Assembly: GCF_029227915.1 (NCBI RefSeq)
Contig: NC_079883.1
Span: 17,486,001 to 17,550,000 of the forward strand
Reading direction: 5' to 3'
DNA: 64,000 bases
DNA from: Hydractinia symbiolongicarpus
Taxonomy: Eukaryota > Cnidaria > Hydrozoa > Anthoathecata > Hydractiniidae
Positions 10,214 to 22,473 of this stretch are shown one piece after another. The translations under genes were made by a program, and so were the position numbers. Position 1 is the stretch's first letter. Each line of letters starts with the position of its first letter. The notes under the pieces are model-generated. The model searched no databases. It had not been told where the DNA came from and was given only the letters and a program-made list of their open reading frames with translations.

Positions 10214-13200
10214 GGTAACCTGCACAGGCACGTGCAACCACGTGATATACGTGTAAGGCCTTTATTAGGGTACAAGAGGCTATATTACAGACCTTAGGGG
10301 CCTGTACCAGTAATTGTCGGCGTTATAACGCCATGACAACATGGTAAAAAACTTAGGACGTTGTAGTCCATTGAGAGTGGAAGGATTTGACCAATAGTAA
10401 CCTGTGCAGGCACGTGGAACAACGCGAATTGGGTGTACGGCCTTTATTAGGCTGCAAAAGGTCATATTACAGCCTTTAGAGACCTGTACACGTAGTTGAC
10501 GGTGTTATAAAGCTGTGGCGCAATTGCAAACAACTTGGGACATCGTAGTCCATTGAGAGTGGAAGGATAAGGCCAATGATAACCTGCGCAGGCACGTGCA
10601 ACCACGTGATATACGTGTAAGGCCTTTATTAGGGTACAAGAGGCTATATTACAGACCTTAGGGGCCTGTACACGTGACTGACGCTGTTATAAAGCCATGG
10701 CGCAATGGAAAACCACTTGGGACGTCGTAGTCCATTAAGAGTGGAAGGATTAGACCATTGGTAACCTGCGCAGGCACGTGGAACAACGTCATTTATGTAT
10801 ACGGACTTTAATTGGCCGCAAAAGGCCATATTACAGCCTTTAGGGGCCAGTACACGTGTTTGACGGTGTTGTAAAGCCGTTGCGATATGGAAAACAACTT
10901 GGGACGTCGTAGTCCTTTGAGAGTGGAAGGAGAAGACCAATGATAACCTGCGCAGGCACGTGCAACCACGTGATATACGTGTAAGGCCTTTATTAGGGTG
11001 CAAGAGGCTATATTACAGACCTTAGGGGCCTGTCCACGTGACTGACGCTGTTATAAAGCCATGGCGCAATGGAAAACCACTTGGGACGTCGTAGTCTATT
11101 GAGAGTGGAAGGATTAGACCATTGGTAACCTGCGCAGGCACGTGAAACAACGTGATTTGTGTATGCGGACTTTAATTGGCCGCAAAAGGCCATATTACAG
11201 CCTATAGGGGCCAGTACACGTGTTTGACGGTGTTGTAAAGCCGTGGCGATATGAAAAACAACTTGAGACGTCGTTTTCCTTTAAGAGTGGAAGGATAAGA
11301 CCAATGATAACCTGCGCAGGCACGTGCAACCACGTGATATACGTGTAAGGCCTTTATTAGGGTACAAGAGGCTATATTATAGCCCTTAGGGGCCTGTACC
11401 TGTAATTGACGGCGTTATAACGCCATGACACAATGGTAAACAACTTGGGACGTCGTAGTCCATTGAGAGTGGAAGGATTAGACCAATAGTAACCTGGGCA
11501 GGCACGTGGAACAACGCGAATTGTGTGTACGGCCTTTATTGGGCTGCAAAAGGTCATATTACAGCCTTTAGAGACCTGTACACGTGGTTGACGGTGTTAT
11601 AAAGCTGTGGCGCAATTGCAAACAACTTGGGACGTCGTAGTCCATTGTGAGTACATGGACTAGTCCGATCATAACTTGCGCAGGCAAGTATATCTACGTG
11701 ATTCATGTGTACGGCCTCTATTAGGCACCAAAACGCCATGCCTTTACAGGCCTGTACACGTGGCTGACTGTGTTATAAAGCCGCGGCGCATTGGAAAACC
11801 ACTTGGGACGTCGTAGTCCGTTGAGAGTGGAAGGATTACACCAATGCTAACCTGTGCAGGCACGTGCAACCACGTGATATACGTGTAAGGCCTTTATTAG
11901 GCTGCAAGAGGCCATATTGCGGTCGTTAGAGGCATGTACTCGTAGTTAACGGTGTTATAACGCCATGGCGCAATGGAAAACGACTTGGGACGTCGTAGTC
12001 CATTGAGAGTGGAAGGATTAGACCAATGGTAACCTGCGCAGGCACGTGGAACAACGTGATTTATGTGTACAGACTTTATTAGGCCGCAAAAAGCCATATT
12101 ACAGCCTTTAGGGGCCTGTACACGTGGTTGACGGTGTTGTAAAGCCGTGGCGCTATGGAAAACAACTTGGGACATCGTAGTCCATTGAGAGTGGAAAGAT
12201 AAGACCAATGATAACCTGCACAGGCACGTGCAACCACGTGATATACGTGTGAGGCTTTTATTAGGGTACAAGAGGCTATATTACAGACCTTAGGGGCCTG
12301 TACACGTGTTTGACGGTGTTGTAAAGCCGTGGCGATATGGAAAACAACTTGGGACGTCGTAATCCTTTGAGAGTGGAGGGAATAGACCGATCGTAACTCG
12401 CGCAGGCACGTGGAACAGCGCAATTTGTTTGTACGGCCTTTATTACGCTGCAAAAGGTCATATTACAGCCTTTGGAGGCCTGTACACGTGGTTGACGGTG
12501 TTATAAAGCTGTGGCGCAATTGCAAACAACTTGGCACGTCGTAGTCCATTGAGAGTGGAAGGACTACACCAATGCTAACCTGCGCAGGCACGTGCATCCA
12601 CGTGATATACGTGTAAGGCCGTTATTATGGGTACAAGAGGTTATAATACAGCGCTTAGGGGCCTGTACCTGTAATTGACGGCGTTATAACGCCATGAGAC
12701 AATGGTAAACAACTTGGGACGTCGTAGTCCATTGAGAGTGGAAGGATTAGACCAATAGTAACCTGGGCAGGCACGTGGAACAACGCGAATTGTGTGTACG
12801 GCCTTTATTAGGCTGCAAAAGGTCATATTACAGCCTTTAGAGACCTGTACACGTGGTTGACGGTGTTATAAAGCTGTGGCGCAATTGCAAACAACTTGGG
12901 ACGTCGTAGTCCATTGTGAGTACATGGACTAGTCCGATCATAACTTGCGCAGGCAAGTGGATCTACGTGATTCATGTGTACGGCCTCTATTAGGCAGCAA
13001 AACCCCATGCCTTTAGAGGCCTGTACACGTGGCTGACTGTGTTATAAAGCCGCGGCGCATTGGAAAACCACTTGGGACGTCGTAGTCCGTTGAGAGTGGA
13101 AGGATTACACCAATGCTAACCTGTGCAGGCACGTGCAACCACGTGATATACGTGTAAGGTCTTTATTAGGCTGCAAGAGGCCATATTGCGGTCGTTAGAG

Positions 13201-14134
13201 GCATGTACTCGTAGTTAACGGTGTTATAACGCCATGGCGCAATGGAAAACGACTTGGGACGTCGTAGTCCATTGAGAGTGGAGGGATTAGACCAATGGTA
13301 ACCTGCGCAGGCACGTGGAACAACGTGATTTATGTGTACAGACTTTATTAGGCCGCAAAAAGCCATATTACAGCCTTTAGGGGCCTGTACACGTGGTTGA
13401 CGGTGTTGTAAAGCCGTGGCGCTATGGAAAACAACTTGGGACATCGTAGTCCATTGAGAGTGGAAAGATAAGACCAATGATAACCTGCTCAGGCACGTGC
13501 AACCACGTGATATACGTGTAAGGCCTTTATTCTGGGTACAAGAGGCTATATTACAGCCCTTAGGGGCCTGTACCTGTAATTGACGGCGTTATAACGCCAT
13601 GACACAATGGTAAACAACTTGGGACGTCGTAGTCCATTGAGAGTGGAAGGATTAGACCAATAGTAACCTGCGCAGGCACGTGGAACAACGCAAATTGGGT
13701 GTACGGCCTTTATTAGGCTTCAAAAGGTCATATTACAGCCTTTAAAGACCTGTACACGTGGTTGACGGTGTTATAAAGCTGTGGCGCAATTGCAAACAAC
13801 TTGGGACGTCGTAGTCCATTGTGAGTACATGGACTAGTCCGATCATAACTTGCGCAGGCAAGTGGATCTACGTGATTCATGTGTACGGCCTCTATTAGGC
13901 AGCAAAACGCCATGCCTTTAGAGGCCTGTACACGTGGCTGACTGTTTTATAAAGCCGTGGCGCATTGGAAAACCACTTGGAACGTCGTAGTACTTTGAGA
14001 GTGGAAGGATCAGACCAATGGTAACCTGCACAGGCACGTGCAACCACGTGATATACGTGTAAGGCCTTTATTAGGGTACAAGAGGCTATATTACAGACCT
14101 TAGGGGCCTGTACACGTGACTGACGCTGTTATAA
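10214..14134. repeat. Variable segment of superblock A
   Basis: Alternating A and B subtypes with C units at about 11658, 12927 and 13832. It includes the distinctive gtcgttttcc variant near 11270, accaaaacgcc near 11728 and an aagccgcggcgc variant near 11780. Bases 10214-12700 recur at 22724-25220 at offset 12510, and 13280-14134 recur at 25250-26104 at offset 11970. The ~540 bp between those parts are missing from the second copy. Confidence 0.75.
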
Positions 14135-17100
14135 AGCCATGGCGCAATGGAAAACCACTTGGGACGTCGTAGTCCATTGAGAGTGGAAGGATTAGACCGT
14201 TGGTAACCTGCGCAGGCACGTGGAACAACGTGATTTATGTATACGGACTTTTAATTGGCCGCAAAAGGCCATATTACAGCCTTTAGGGGCCAGGACACGT
14301 GTTTGACAGTGTTGTAAAGCCGTGGCGATATGGAAAACAACTTGGGACGTCGTAGTACTTTGAGAGTGGAAGGATAAGACCAATGATAACCTGCGCAGGC
14401 ACGTGCAACCACGTGATATACGTGTAAGGCCTTTATTAGGGTACAAGAGGCTATATTACAGACCTTAGGGGCCTGTACCAGTAATTGTCGGCGTTATAAC
14501 GCCATGACAACATAGTAAAAAACTTAGGACGTTGTAGTCCATTGAGAGTGGAAGGATTTGACCAATAGTAACCTGTGCAGGCACGTGGAACAACGCGAAT
14601 TGGGTTTACGGCCTTTATTAGGCTGCAAAAGGTCATATTACAGCCTTTAGAGACCTGTACACGTAGTTGACGGTGTTATAAAGCTGTGGCGCAATTGCAA
14701 ACAACTTGGGACATTGTAGTCCATTGAGAGTGGAAGGATAAGACCAATGATAACCTGCGCAGGCACGTGCAACCACGTGATATACGTGTAAGGCCTTTAC
14801 TAGGGTACAAGAGGCTATATTACAGACCTTAGGGGCCTGTACACGTGACTGACGCTGTTATAAAGCCATGGCGCAATGGAAAACCACTTGGGACGTCGTA
14901 GTCCATTAAGAGTGGAAGGATTAGACCATTGGTAACCTGCGCAGGCACGTGGAACAACGTCATTTATGTATACGGACTTTAATTGGCCGCAAAAGGCCAT
15001 ATTACAGCCTTTAGGGGCCAGTACACGTGTTTGACGGTGTTGTAAAGCCGTGGCGATATGGAAAACAACTTGGGACGTCGTAGTCCTTTGAGAGTGGAAG
15101 GAGAAGACCAATGATAACCTGCGCAGGCACGTGCAACCACGTGATATACGTGTAAGGCCTTTATTAGGGTGCAAGAGGCTATATTACAGACCTTAGGGGC
15201 CTGTCCACGTGACTGACGCTGTTATAAAGCCATGGCGCAATGGAAAACCACTTGGGACGTCGTAGTCTATTGAGAGTGGAAGGATTAGACCATTGGTAAC
15301 CCGCGCAGGCACGTGAAACAACGTGATTTGTGTATGCGGACTTTAATTGGCCGCAAAAGGCCATATTACAGCCTATAGGGGCCAGTACACGTGTTTGACG
15401 GTGTTGTAAAGCCGTGGCGATATGAAAAACAACTTGGGACGTCGTTTTCCTTTGAGAGTGGAAGGATAAGACCAATGATAACCTGCGCAGGCACGTGCAA
15501 CCACGTGATATACGTGTAAGGCCTTTATTAGGGTACAAGAGGCTATATTATAGCCCTTAGGGGCCTGTACCTGTAATTGACGGCGTTATAACGCCATGAC
15601 ACAATGGTAAACAACTTGGGACGTCGTAGTCCATTGAGAGTGGAAGGATTAGACCAATGGTAACCTGCGCAGGCACGTGGAACAACGCGAATTGGGTGTA
15701 CGGCCTTTATTAGGCTGCAAAAGGTCATATTACAGCCTTTAGAGACCTGTACACGTGGTTGACGGTGTTATAAAGCTGTGGCGCAATTGCAAAAAACTTG
15801 AGACGCCGTAGTCCATTGTGAGTACATTGACTAGTCCGATCATAACTTGCGCAGGCAAGTGGATCTACGTGATTCATGTGTACGGCCTCTATTAGGCAGC
15901 AAAAGGCCATGCCTTTAGAGGCCTGTACACGTGGCTGACTGTTTTATATGGCGCATTGGAAAACCACTTGGAACGTCGTAATCTGCTGAGAGTGGAAGGA
16001 TTACACCAATGCTAACCTGTGCAGGCACGTGCAACCACGTGATATACGTGTAAGGCCTTTATTAGGCTGCAAGAGGCCATATTGCAGTCTCTAGAGGCAT
16101 GTACTTGTAGTTAATGGTGTTATAACGCCATGGCGCAATGGAAAACGACCTGGGACGTCGTAGTCCATTGAGAGTGGAAGGATTAGACCAATGGTAACCT
16201 GCACAGGCATGTGCAACCACGTGATATACGTGTAAGGCCTTTATTAGGGTACAAGAGGCTATATTACAGACCTTAGGGGCCTGTACACGTGGTTGACAGT
16301 GTTGTAAAGGCGTGGCGATATGGAAAACAACTTGGGACGTCGTAGTACTTTGAGAGTGGAAGGATAAGACCAATGATAACCTGCGCAGGCACGTGCAACC
16401 ACGTGATATACGTGTAAGGCCTTTATTAGGGTACAAGAGGCTATATTACAGACCTTAGGGGCCTGTACCAGTAATTGTCGGCGTTATAACGCCATGACAA
16501 CATGGTAAAAAACTTAGGACGTTGTAGTCCATTGAGAGTGGAAGGATTTGACCAATAGTAACCTGTGCAGGCACGTGGAACAACGCGAATTGGGTGTACG
16601 GCCTTTATTAGGCTGCAAAAGGTCATATTACAGCCTTTAGAGACCTGTACACGTAGTTGACGGTGTTATAAAGCTGTGGCGCAATTGCAAACAACTTGGG
16701 ACATCGTAGTCCATTGAGAGTGGAAGGATAAGACCAATGATAACCTGCGCAGGCACGTGCAACCACGTGATATACGTGTAAGGCCTTTACTAGGGTACAA
16801 GAGGCTATATTACAGACCTTAGGGGCCTGTACACGTGACTGACGCTGTTATAAAGCCATGGCGCAATGGAAAACCACTTGGGACGTCGTAGTCCATTAAG
16901 AGTGGAAGGATTAGACCATTGGTAACCTGCGCAGGCACGTGGAACAACGTCATTTATGTATACGGACTTTAATTGGCCGCAAAAGGCCATATTACAGCCT
17001 TTAGGGGCCAGTACACGTGTTTGACGGTGTTGTAAAGCCGTGGCGATATGGAAAACAACTTGGGACGTCGTAGTCCTTTGAGAGTGGAAGGAGAAGACCA

Positions 17101-18486
17101 ATGATAACCTGCGCAGGCACGTGCAACCCTGTGATATACGTGTAAGACCTTTATTAGGGTGCAAGTGGCTATATTACAGACCTTAGGGGCCTGTCCACGT
17201 GACTGACGCTGTTATAAAGCCATGGCGCAATGGAAAACCACTTGGGACGTCGTAGTCTATTGAGAGTGGAAGGATTAGACCATTGGTAACCTGCGCAGGC
17301 ACGTGAAACAACGTGATTTGTGTATGCGGACTTTAATTGGCCGCAAAAGGCCATATTACAGCCTTTAGGGGCCAGTACACGTGTTTGACGGTGTTGTAAA
17401 GCCTTGGCGATATGAAAAACAACTTGGGACGTCGTAGTCCTTTGAGAGTGGAAGGATAAGACCAATGATAACCTGCGCAGGCACTTGCAACCACGTGATA
17501 TACGTGTAAGGCCTTTATTAGGGTACAAGAGGCTATATTACAGACCTTAGGGGCCTGTACACGTGTTTGACGGTGTTGTAAAGCCGTGGTGATATGGAAA
17601 ACAACTTGGGACGTCGTAGTCCTTCGAGAGTGGAGGGATTAGACCGATCGTAACTCGCGCAGGCACGTGGAACAGCGCAATTTGTGTGTACGGCCTTTAT
17701 TAGGCTGCAAAAAGTCATATTACAGCCTTTGAAGGCCTGTACACGTGGTTGACGGTGTTATAAAGCTAAGGCGCAATTGCAAACAACTTGGGACGTCGTA
17801 GTCCATTGAGAGTGGAAGGATTACACCAATGCTAACCTGCGCAGGCACGTGCAACCACGTGATATACGTGTAAGGCCTTTATTATGGGTACAAGAGGCTA
17901 TATTACTGCCCTTAGGGGCCCGTACCTGTAATTGACGGCGTTATAACGCCATGAGACAATGGTAAACAACTTGGGACGTCGTAGTCCATTGAGAGTGGAA
18001 GGATTAGACCAATAGTAACCTGTGCAGGCACGTGGAACAACGCGAATTGTGTGTACGGCCTTTATTAGGCTGCAAAAGATCATATTACAGCCTTTAGAGA
18101 CCTGTACACGTGGTTGACGGTGTTATAAAGCTGTGGCGCAATTGCAAACAACTTGGGACGTCGTAGTCCATTGTGAGTACATGGACTAGTCCAATCATAA
18201 CTTGCGCAGGCAAGTGGATCTACGTGATTCATGTGTACGGCCTCTATTAGGCAGCAAAACGCCATGCCTTTAGAGGCCTGTACACGTGGCTGACTGTTTT
18301 ATAAAGCCGTGGCGCATTGGAAAACCACTTGAAACGTCGTAGTACTTTGAGAGTGGAAGGATTAGACCAATGGTAACCTGCACAGGCACGTGCAACCACG
18401 TGATATACGTGTAAGGCCTTTATTAGGGTACAAGAGGCTATATTACAGACCTTAGGGGCCTGTTCACGTGACTGACGCTGTTATAA
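14135..18486. repeat. 24-mer HOR unit U1 (4352 bp)
   Basis: The unit begins with agccatggcgcaatgg and the gaccgttgg variant. It contains 24 monomers with C units at about 15829 and 18183. It aligns to U4 (26105) at offset 11970, changing to 11976 after a 6-bp deletion near 15946, where tttatatggcgc replaces tttataaagccatgg. The same 6-bp deletion is in U2 but not in U4 or U5, so U1 and U2 are the closest pair. Confidence 0.8.
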
Positions 18487-21400
18487 AGCCATGGCGCAAT
18501 GGAAAACCACTTGGGACGTCGTAGTCCATTAAGAGTGGAAGGATTAGACCATTGGTAACCTGTGCAGGCACGTGGAACAACGCGAATTGGGTTTACGGCC
18601 TTTATTAGGCTGCAAAAGGTCATATTACAGCCTTTAGAGACCTGTACACGTAGTTGACGGTGTTATAAAGCTGTGGCGCAATTGCAAACAACTTGGGACA
18701 TTGTAGTCCATTGAGAGTGGAAGGATAAGACCAATGATAACCTGCGCAGGCACGTGCAACCACGTGATATACGTGTAAGGCCTTTACTAGGGTACAAGAG
18801 GCTATATTACAGACCTTAGGGGCCTGTACACGTGACTGACGCTGTTATAAAGCCATGGCGCAATGGAAAACCACTTGGGACGTCGTAGTCCATTAAGAGT
18901 GGAAGGATTAGACCATTGGTAACCTGCGCAGGCACGTGGAACAACGTCATTTATGTATACGGACTTTAATTGGCCGCAAAAGGCCATATTACAGCCTTTA
19001 GGGGCCAGTACACGTGTTTGACGGTGTTGTAAAGCCGTGGCGATATGGAAAACAACTTGGGACGTCGTAGTCCTTTGAGAGTGGAAGGAGAAGACCAATG
19101 ATAACCTGCGCAGGCACGTGCAACCACGTGATATACGTGTAAGGCCTTTATTAGGGTGCAAGAGGCTATATTACAGACCTTAGGGGCCTGTCCACGTGAC
19201 TGACGCTGTTATAAAGCCATGGCGCAATGGAAAACCACTTGGGACGTCGTAGTCTATTGAGAGTGGAAGGATTAGACCATTGGTAACCCGCGCAGGCACG
19301 TGAAACAACGTGATTTGTGTATGCGGACTTTAATTGGCCGCAAAAGGCCATATTACAGCCTATAGGGGCCAGTACACGTGTTTGACGGTGTTGTAAAGCC
19401 GTGGCGATATGAAAAACAACTTGGGACGTCGTTTTCCTTTGAGAGTGGAAGGATAAGACCAATGATAACCTGCGCAGGCACGTGCAACCACGTGATATAC
19501 GTGTAAGGCCTTTATTAGGGTACAAGAGGCTATATTATAGCCCTTAGGGGCCTGTACCTGTAATTGACGGCGTTATAACGCCATGACACAATGGTAAACA
19601 ACTTGGGACGTCGTAGTCCATTGAGAGTGGAAGGATTAGACCAATGGTAACCTGCGCAGGCACGTGGAACAACGCGAATTGGGTGTACGGCCTTTATTAG
19701 GCTGCAAAAGGTCATATTACAGCCTTTAGAGACCTGTACACGTGGTTGACGGTGTTATAAAGCTGTGGCGCAATTGCAAAAAACTTGAGACGCCGTAGTC
19801 CATTGTGAGTACATTGACTAGTCCGATCATAACTTGCGCAGGCAAGTGGATCTACGTGATTCATGTGTACGGCCTCTATTAGGCAGCAAAAGGCCATGCC
19901 TTTAGAGGCCTGTACACGTGGCTGACTGTTTTATATGGCGCATTGGAAAACCACTTGGAACGTCGTAATCTGCTGAGAGTGGAAGGATTACACCAATGCT
20001 AACCTGTGCAGGCACGTGCAACCACGTGATATACGTGTAAGGCCTTTATTAGGCTGCAAGAGGCCATATTGCAGTCTCTAGAGGCATGTACTTGTAGTTA
20101 ATGGTGTTATAACGCCATGGCGCAATGGAAAACGACCTGGGACGTCGTAGTCCATTGAGAGTGGAAGGATTAGACCAATGGTAACCTGCACAGGCATGTG
20201 CAACCACGTGATATACGTGTAAGGCCTTTATTAGGGTACAAGAGGCTATATTACAGACCTTAGGGGCCTGTACACGTGGTTGACAGTGTTGTAAAGGCGT
20301 GGCGATATGGAAAACAACTTGGGACGTCGTAGTACTTTGAGAGTGGAAGGATAAGACCAATGATAACCTGCGCAGGCACGTGCAACCACGTGATATACGT
20401 GTAAGGCCTTTATTAGGGTACAAGAGGCTATATTACAGACCTTAGGGGCCTGTACCAGTAATTGTCGGCGTTATAACGCCATGACAACATGGTAAAAAAC
20501 TTAGGACGTTGTAGTCCATTGAGAGTGGAAGGATTTGACCAATAGTAACCTGTGCAGGCACGTGGAACAACGCGAATTGGGTGTACGGCCTTTATTAGGC
20601 TGCAAAAGGTCATATTACAGCCTTTAGAGACCTGTACACGTAGTTGACGGTGTTATAAAGCTGTGGCGCAATTGCAAACAACTTGGGACATCGTAGTCCA
20701 TTGAGAGTGGAAGGATAAGACCAATGATAACCTGCGCAGGCACGTGCAACCACGTGATATACGTGTAAGGCCTTTACTAGGGTACAAGAGGCTATATTAC
20801 AGACCTTAGGGGCCTGTACACGTGACTGACGCTGTTATAAAGCCATGGCGCAATGGAAAACCACTTGGGACGTCGTAGTCCATTAAGAGTGGAAGGATTA
20901 GACCATTGGTAACCTGCGCAGGCACGTGGAACAACGTCATTTATGTATACGGACTTTAATTGGCCGCAAAAGGCCATATTACAGCCTTTAGGGGCCAGTA
21001 CACGTGTTTGACGGTGTTGTAAAGCCGTGGCGATATGGAAAACAACTTGGGACGTCGTAGTCCTTTGAGAGTGGAAGGAGAAGACCAATGATAACCTGCG
21101 CAGGCACGTGCAACCCTGTGATATACGTGTAAGACCTTTATTAGGGTGCAAGTGGCTATATTACAGACCTTAGGGGCCTGTCCACGTGACTGACGCTGTT
21201 ATAAAGCCATGGCGCAATGGAAAACCACTTGGGACGTCGTAGTCTATTGAGAGTGGAAGGATTAGACCATTGGTAACCTGCGCAGGCACGTGAAACAACG
21301 TGATTTGTGTATGCGGACTTTAATTGGCCGCAAAAGGCCATATTACAGCCTTTAGGGGCCAGTACACGTGTTTGACGGTGTTGTAAAGCCTTGGCGATAT

Positions 21401-22473
21401 GAAAAACAACTTGGGACGTCGTAGTCCTTTGAGAGTGGAAGGATAAGACCAATGATAACCTGCGCAGGCACTTGCAACCACGTGATATACGTGTAAGGCC
21501 TTTATTAGGGTACAAGAGGCTATATTACAGACCTTAGGGGCCTGTACACGTGTTTGACGGTGTTGTAAAGCCGTGGTGATATGGAAAACAACTTGGGACG
21601 TCGTAGTCCTTCGAGAGTGGAGGGATTAGACCGATCGTAACTCGCGCAGGCACGTGGAACAGCGCAATTTGTGTGTACGGCCTTTATTAGGCTGCAAAAA
21701 GTCATATTACAGCCTTTGAAGGCCTGTACACGTGGTTGACGGTGTTATAAAGCTAAGGCGCAATTGCAAACAACTTGGGACGTCGTAGTCCATTGAGAGT
21801 GGAAGGATTACACCAATGCTAACCTGCGCAGGCACGTGCAACCACGTGATATACGTGTAAGGCCTTTATTATGGGTACAAGAGGCTATATTACTGCCCTT
21901 AGGGGCCCGTACCTGTAATTGACGGCGTTATAACGCCATGAGACAATGGTAAACAACTTGGGACGTCGTAGTCCATTGAGAGTGGAAGGATTAGACCAAT
22001 AGTAACCTGTGCAGGCACGTGGAACAACGCGAATTGTGTGTACGGCCTTTATTAGGCTGCAAAAGATCATATTACAGCCTTTAGAGACCTGTACACGTGG
22101 TTGACGGTGTTATAAAGCTGTGGCGCAATTGCAAACAACTTGGGACGTCGTAGTCCATTGTGAGTACATGGACTAGTCCAATCATAACTTGCGCAGGCAA
22201 GTGGATCTACGTGATTCATGTGTACGGCCTCTATTAGGCAGCAAAACGCCATGCCTTTAGAGGCCTGTACACGTGGCTGACTGTTTTATAAAGCCGTGGC
22301 GCATTGGAAAACCACTTGAAACGTCGTAGTACTTTGAGAGTGGAAGGATTAGACCAATGGTAACCTGCACAGGCACGTGCAACCACGTGATATACGTGTA
22401 AGGCCTTTATTAGGGTACAAGAGGCTATATTACAGACCTTAGGGGCCTGTTCACGTGACTGACGCTGTTATAA
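18487..22473. repeat. 24-mer HOR unit U2, two monomers short (3987 bp)
   Basis: From about 18555 onward this unit repeats U1 from about 14568 at a constant offset of 3987. I found no difference at the variants I compared, including rare ones: the 6-bp deletion near 19933, gcaaccctgtg near 21107, agctaaggcgc near 21753 and attactgccc near 21890. It lacks 365 bp at its left end relative to U1, about two monomers. It ends where the next block starts at 22474. Confidence 0.85.
18550..18575. other. Chimeric junction at the U1/U2 boundary
   Basis: Left of this point the unit carries ccattaagagtgg and gaccattggtaacc, as in the dimer near 14920. Right of it, it carries tgcaggcacgtggaacaacg and the rare gggtttacgg, as at 14575-14610. 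The fused unit therefore joins halves of two monomers that lie about two units apart in U1, removing 365 bp. The exact crossover is within the shared taacctg..caggcacgtgg stretch. Confidence 0.7.

Larger units (their letters stand above)
10214..22473. repeat. ~12-kb superblock, copy A
   Basis: This block consists of a variable segment (10214-14134) followed by two 24-mer-type HOR units (14135-18486 and 18487-22473). The variable segment recurs from about 22724 at a constant offset of 12510. The HOR part recurs from 26105 at offsets of 11970-11976. The block-level duplication is thus visible over about 12 kb, a third level above dimer and HOR. Confidence 0.75.

Noticed and set aside
17622-17638. 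CENP-B-box-like motif cttcgagagtggaggga (also 21609 and 29598)
   Set aside because: It matches 7 of the 9 essential CENP-B-box positions but misses two, and occurs in only one monomer of U1, U2 and U4. Sibling units have tttgagag. A functional box would be expected in many units.
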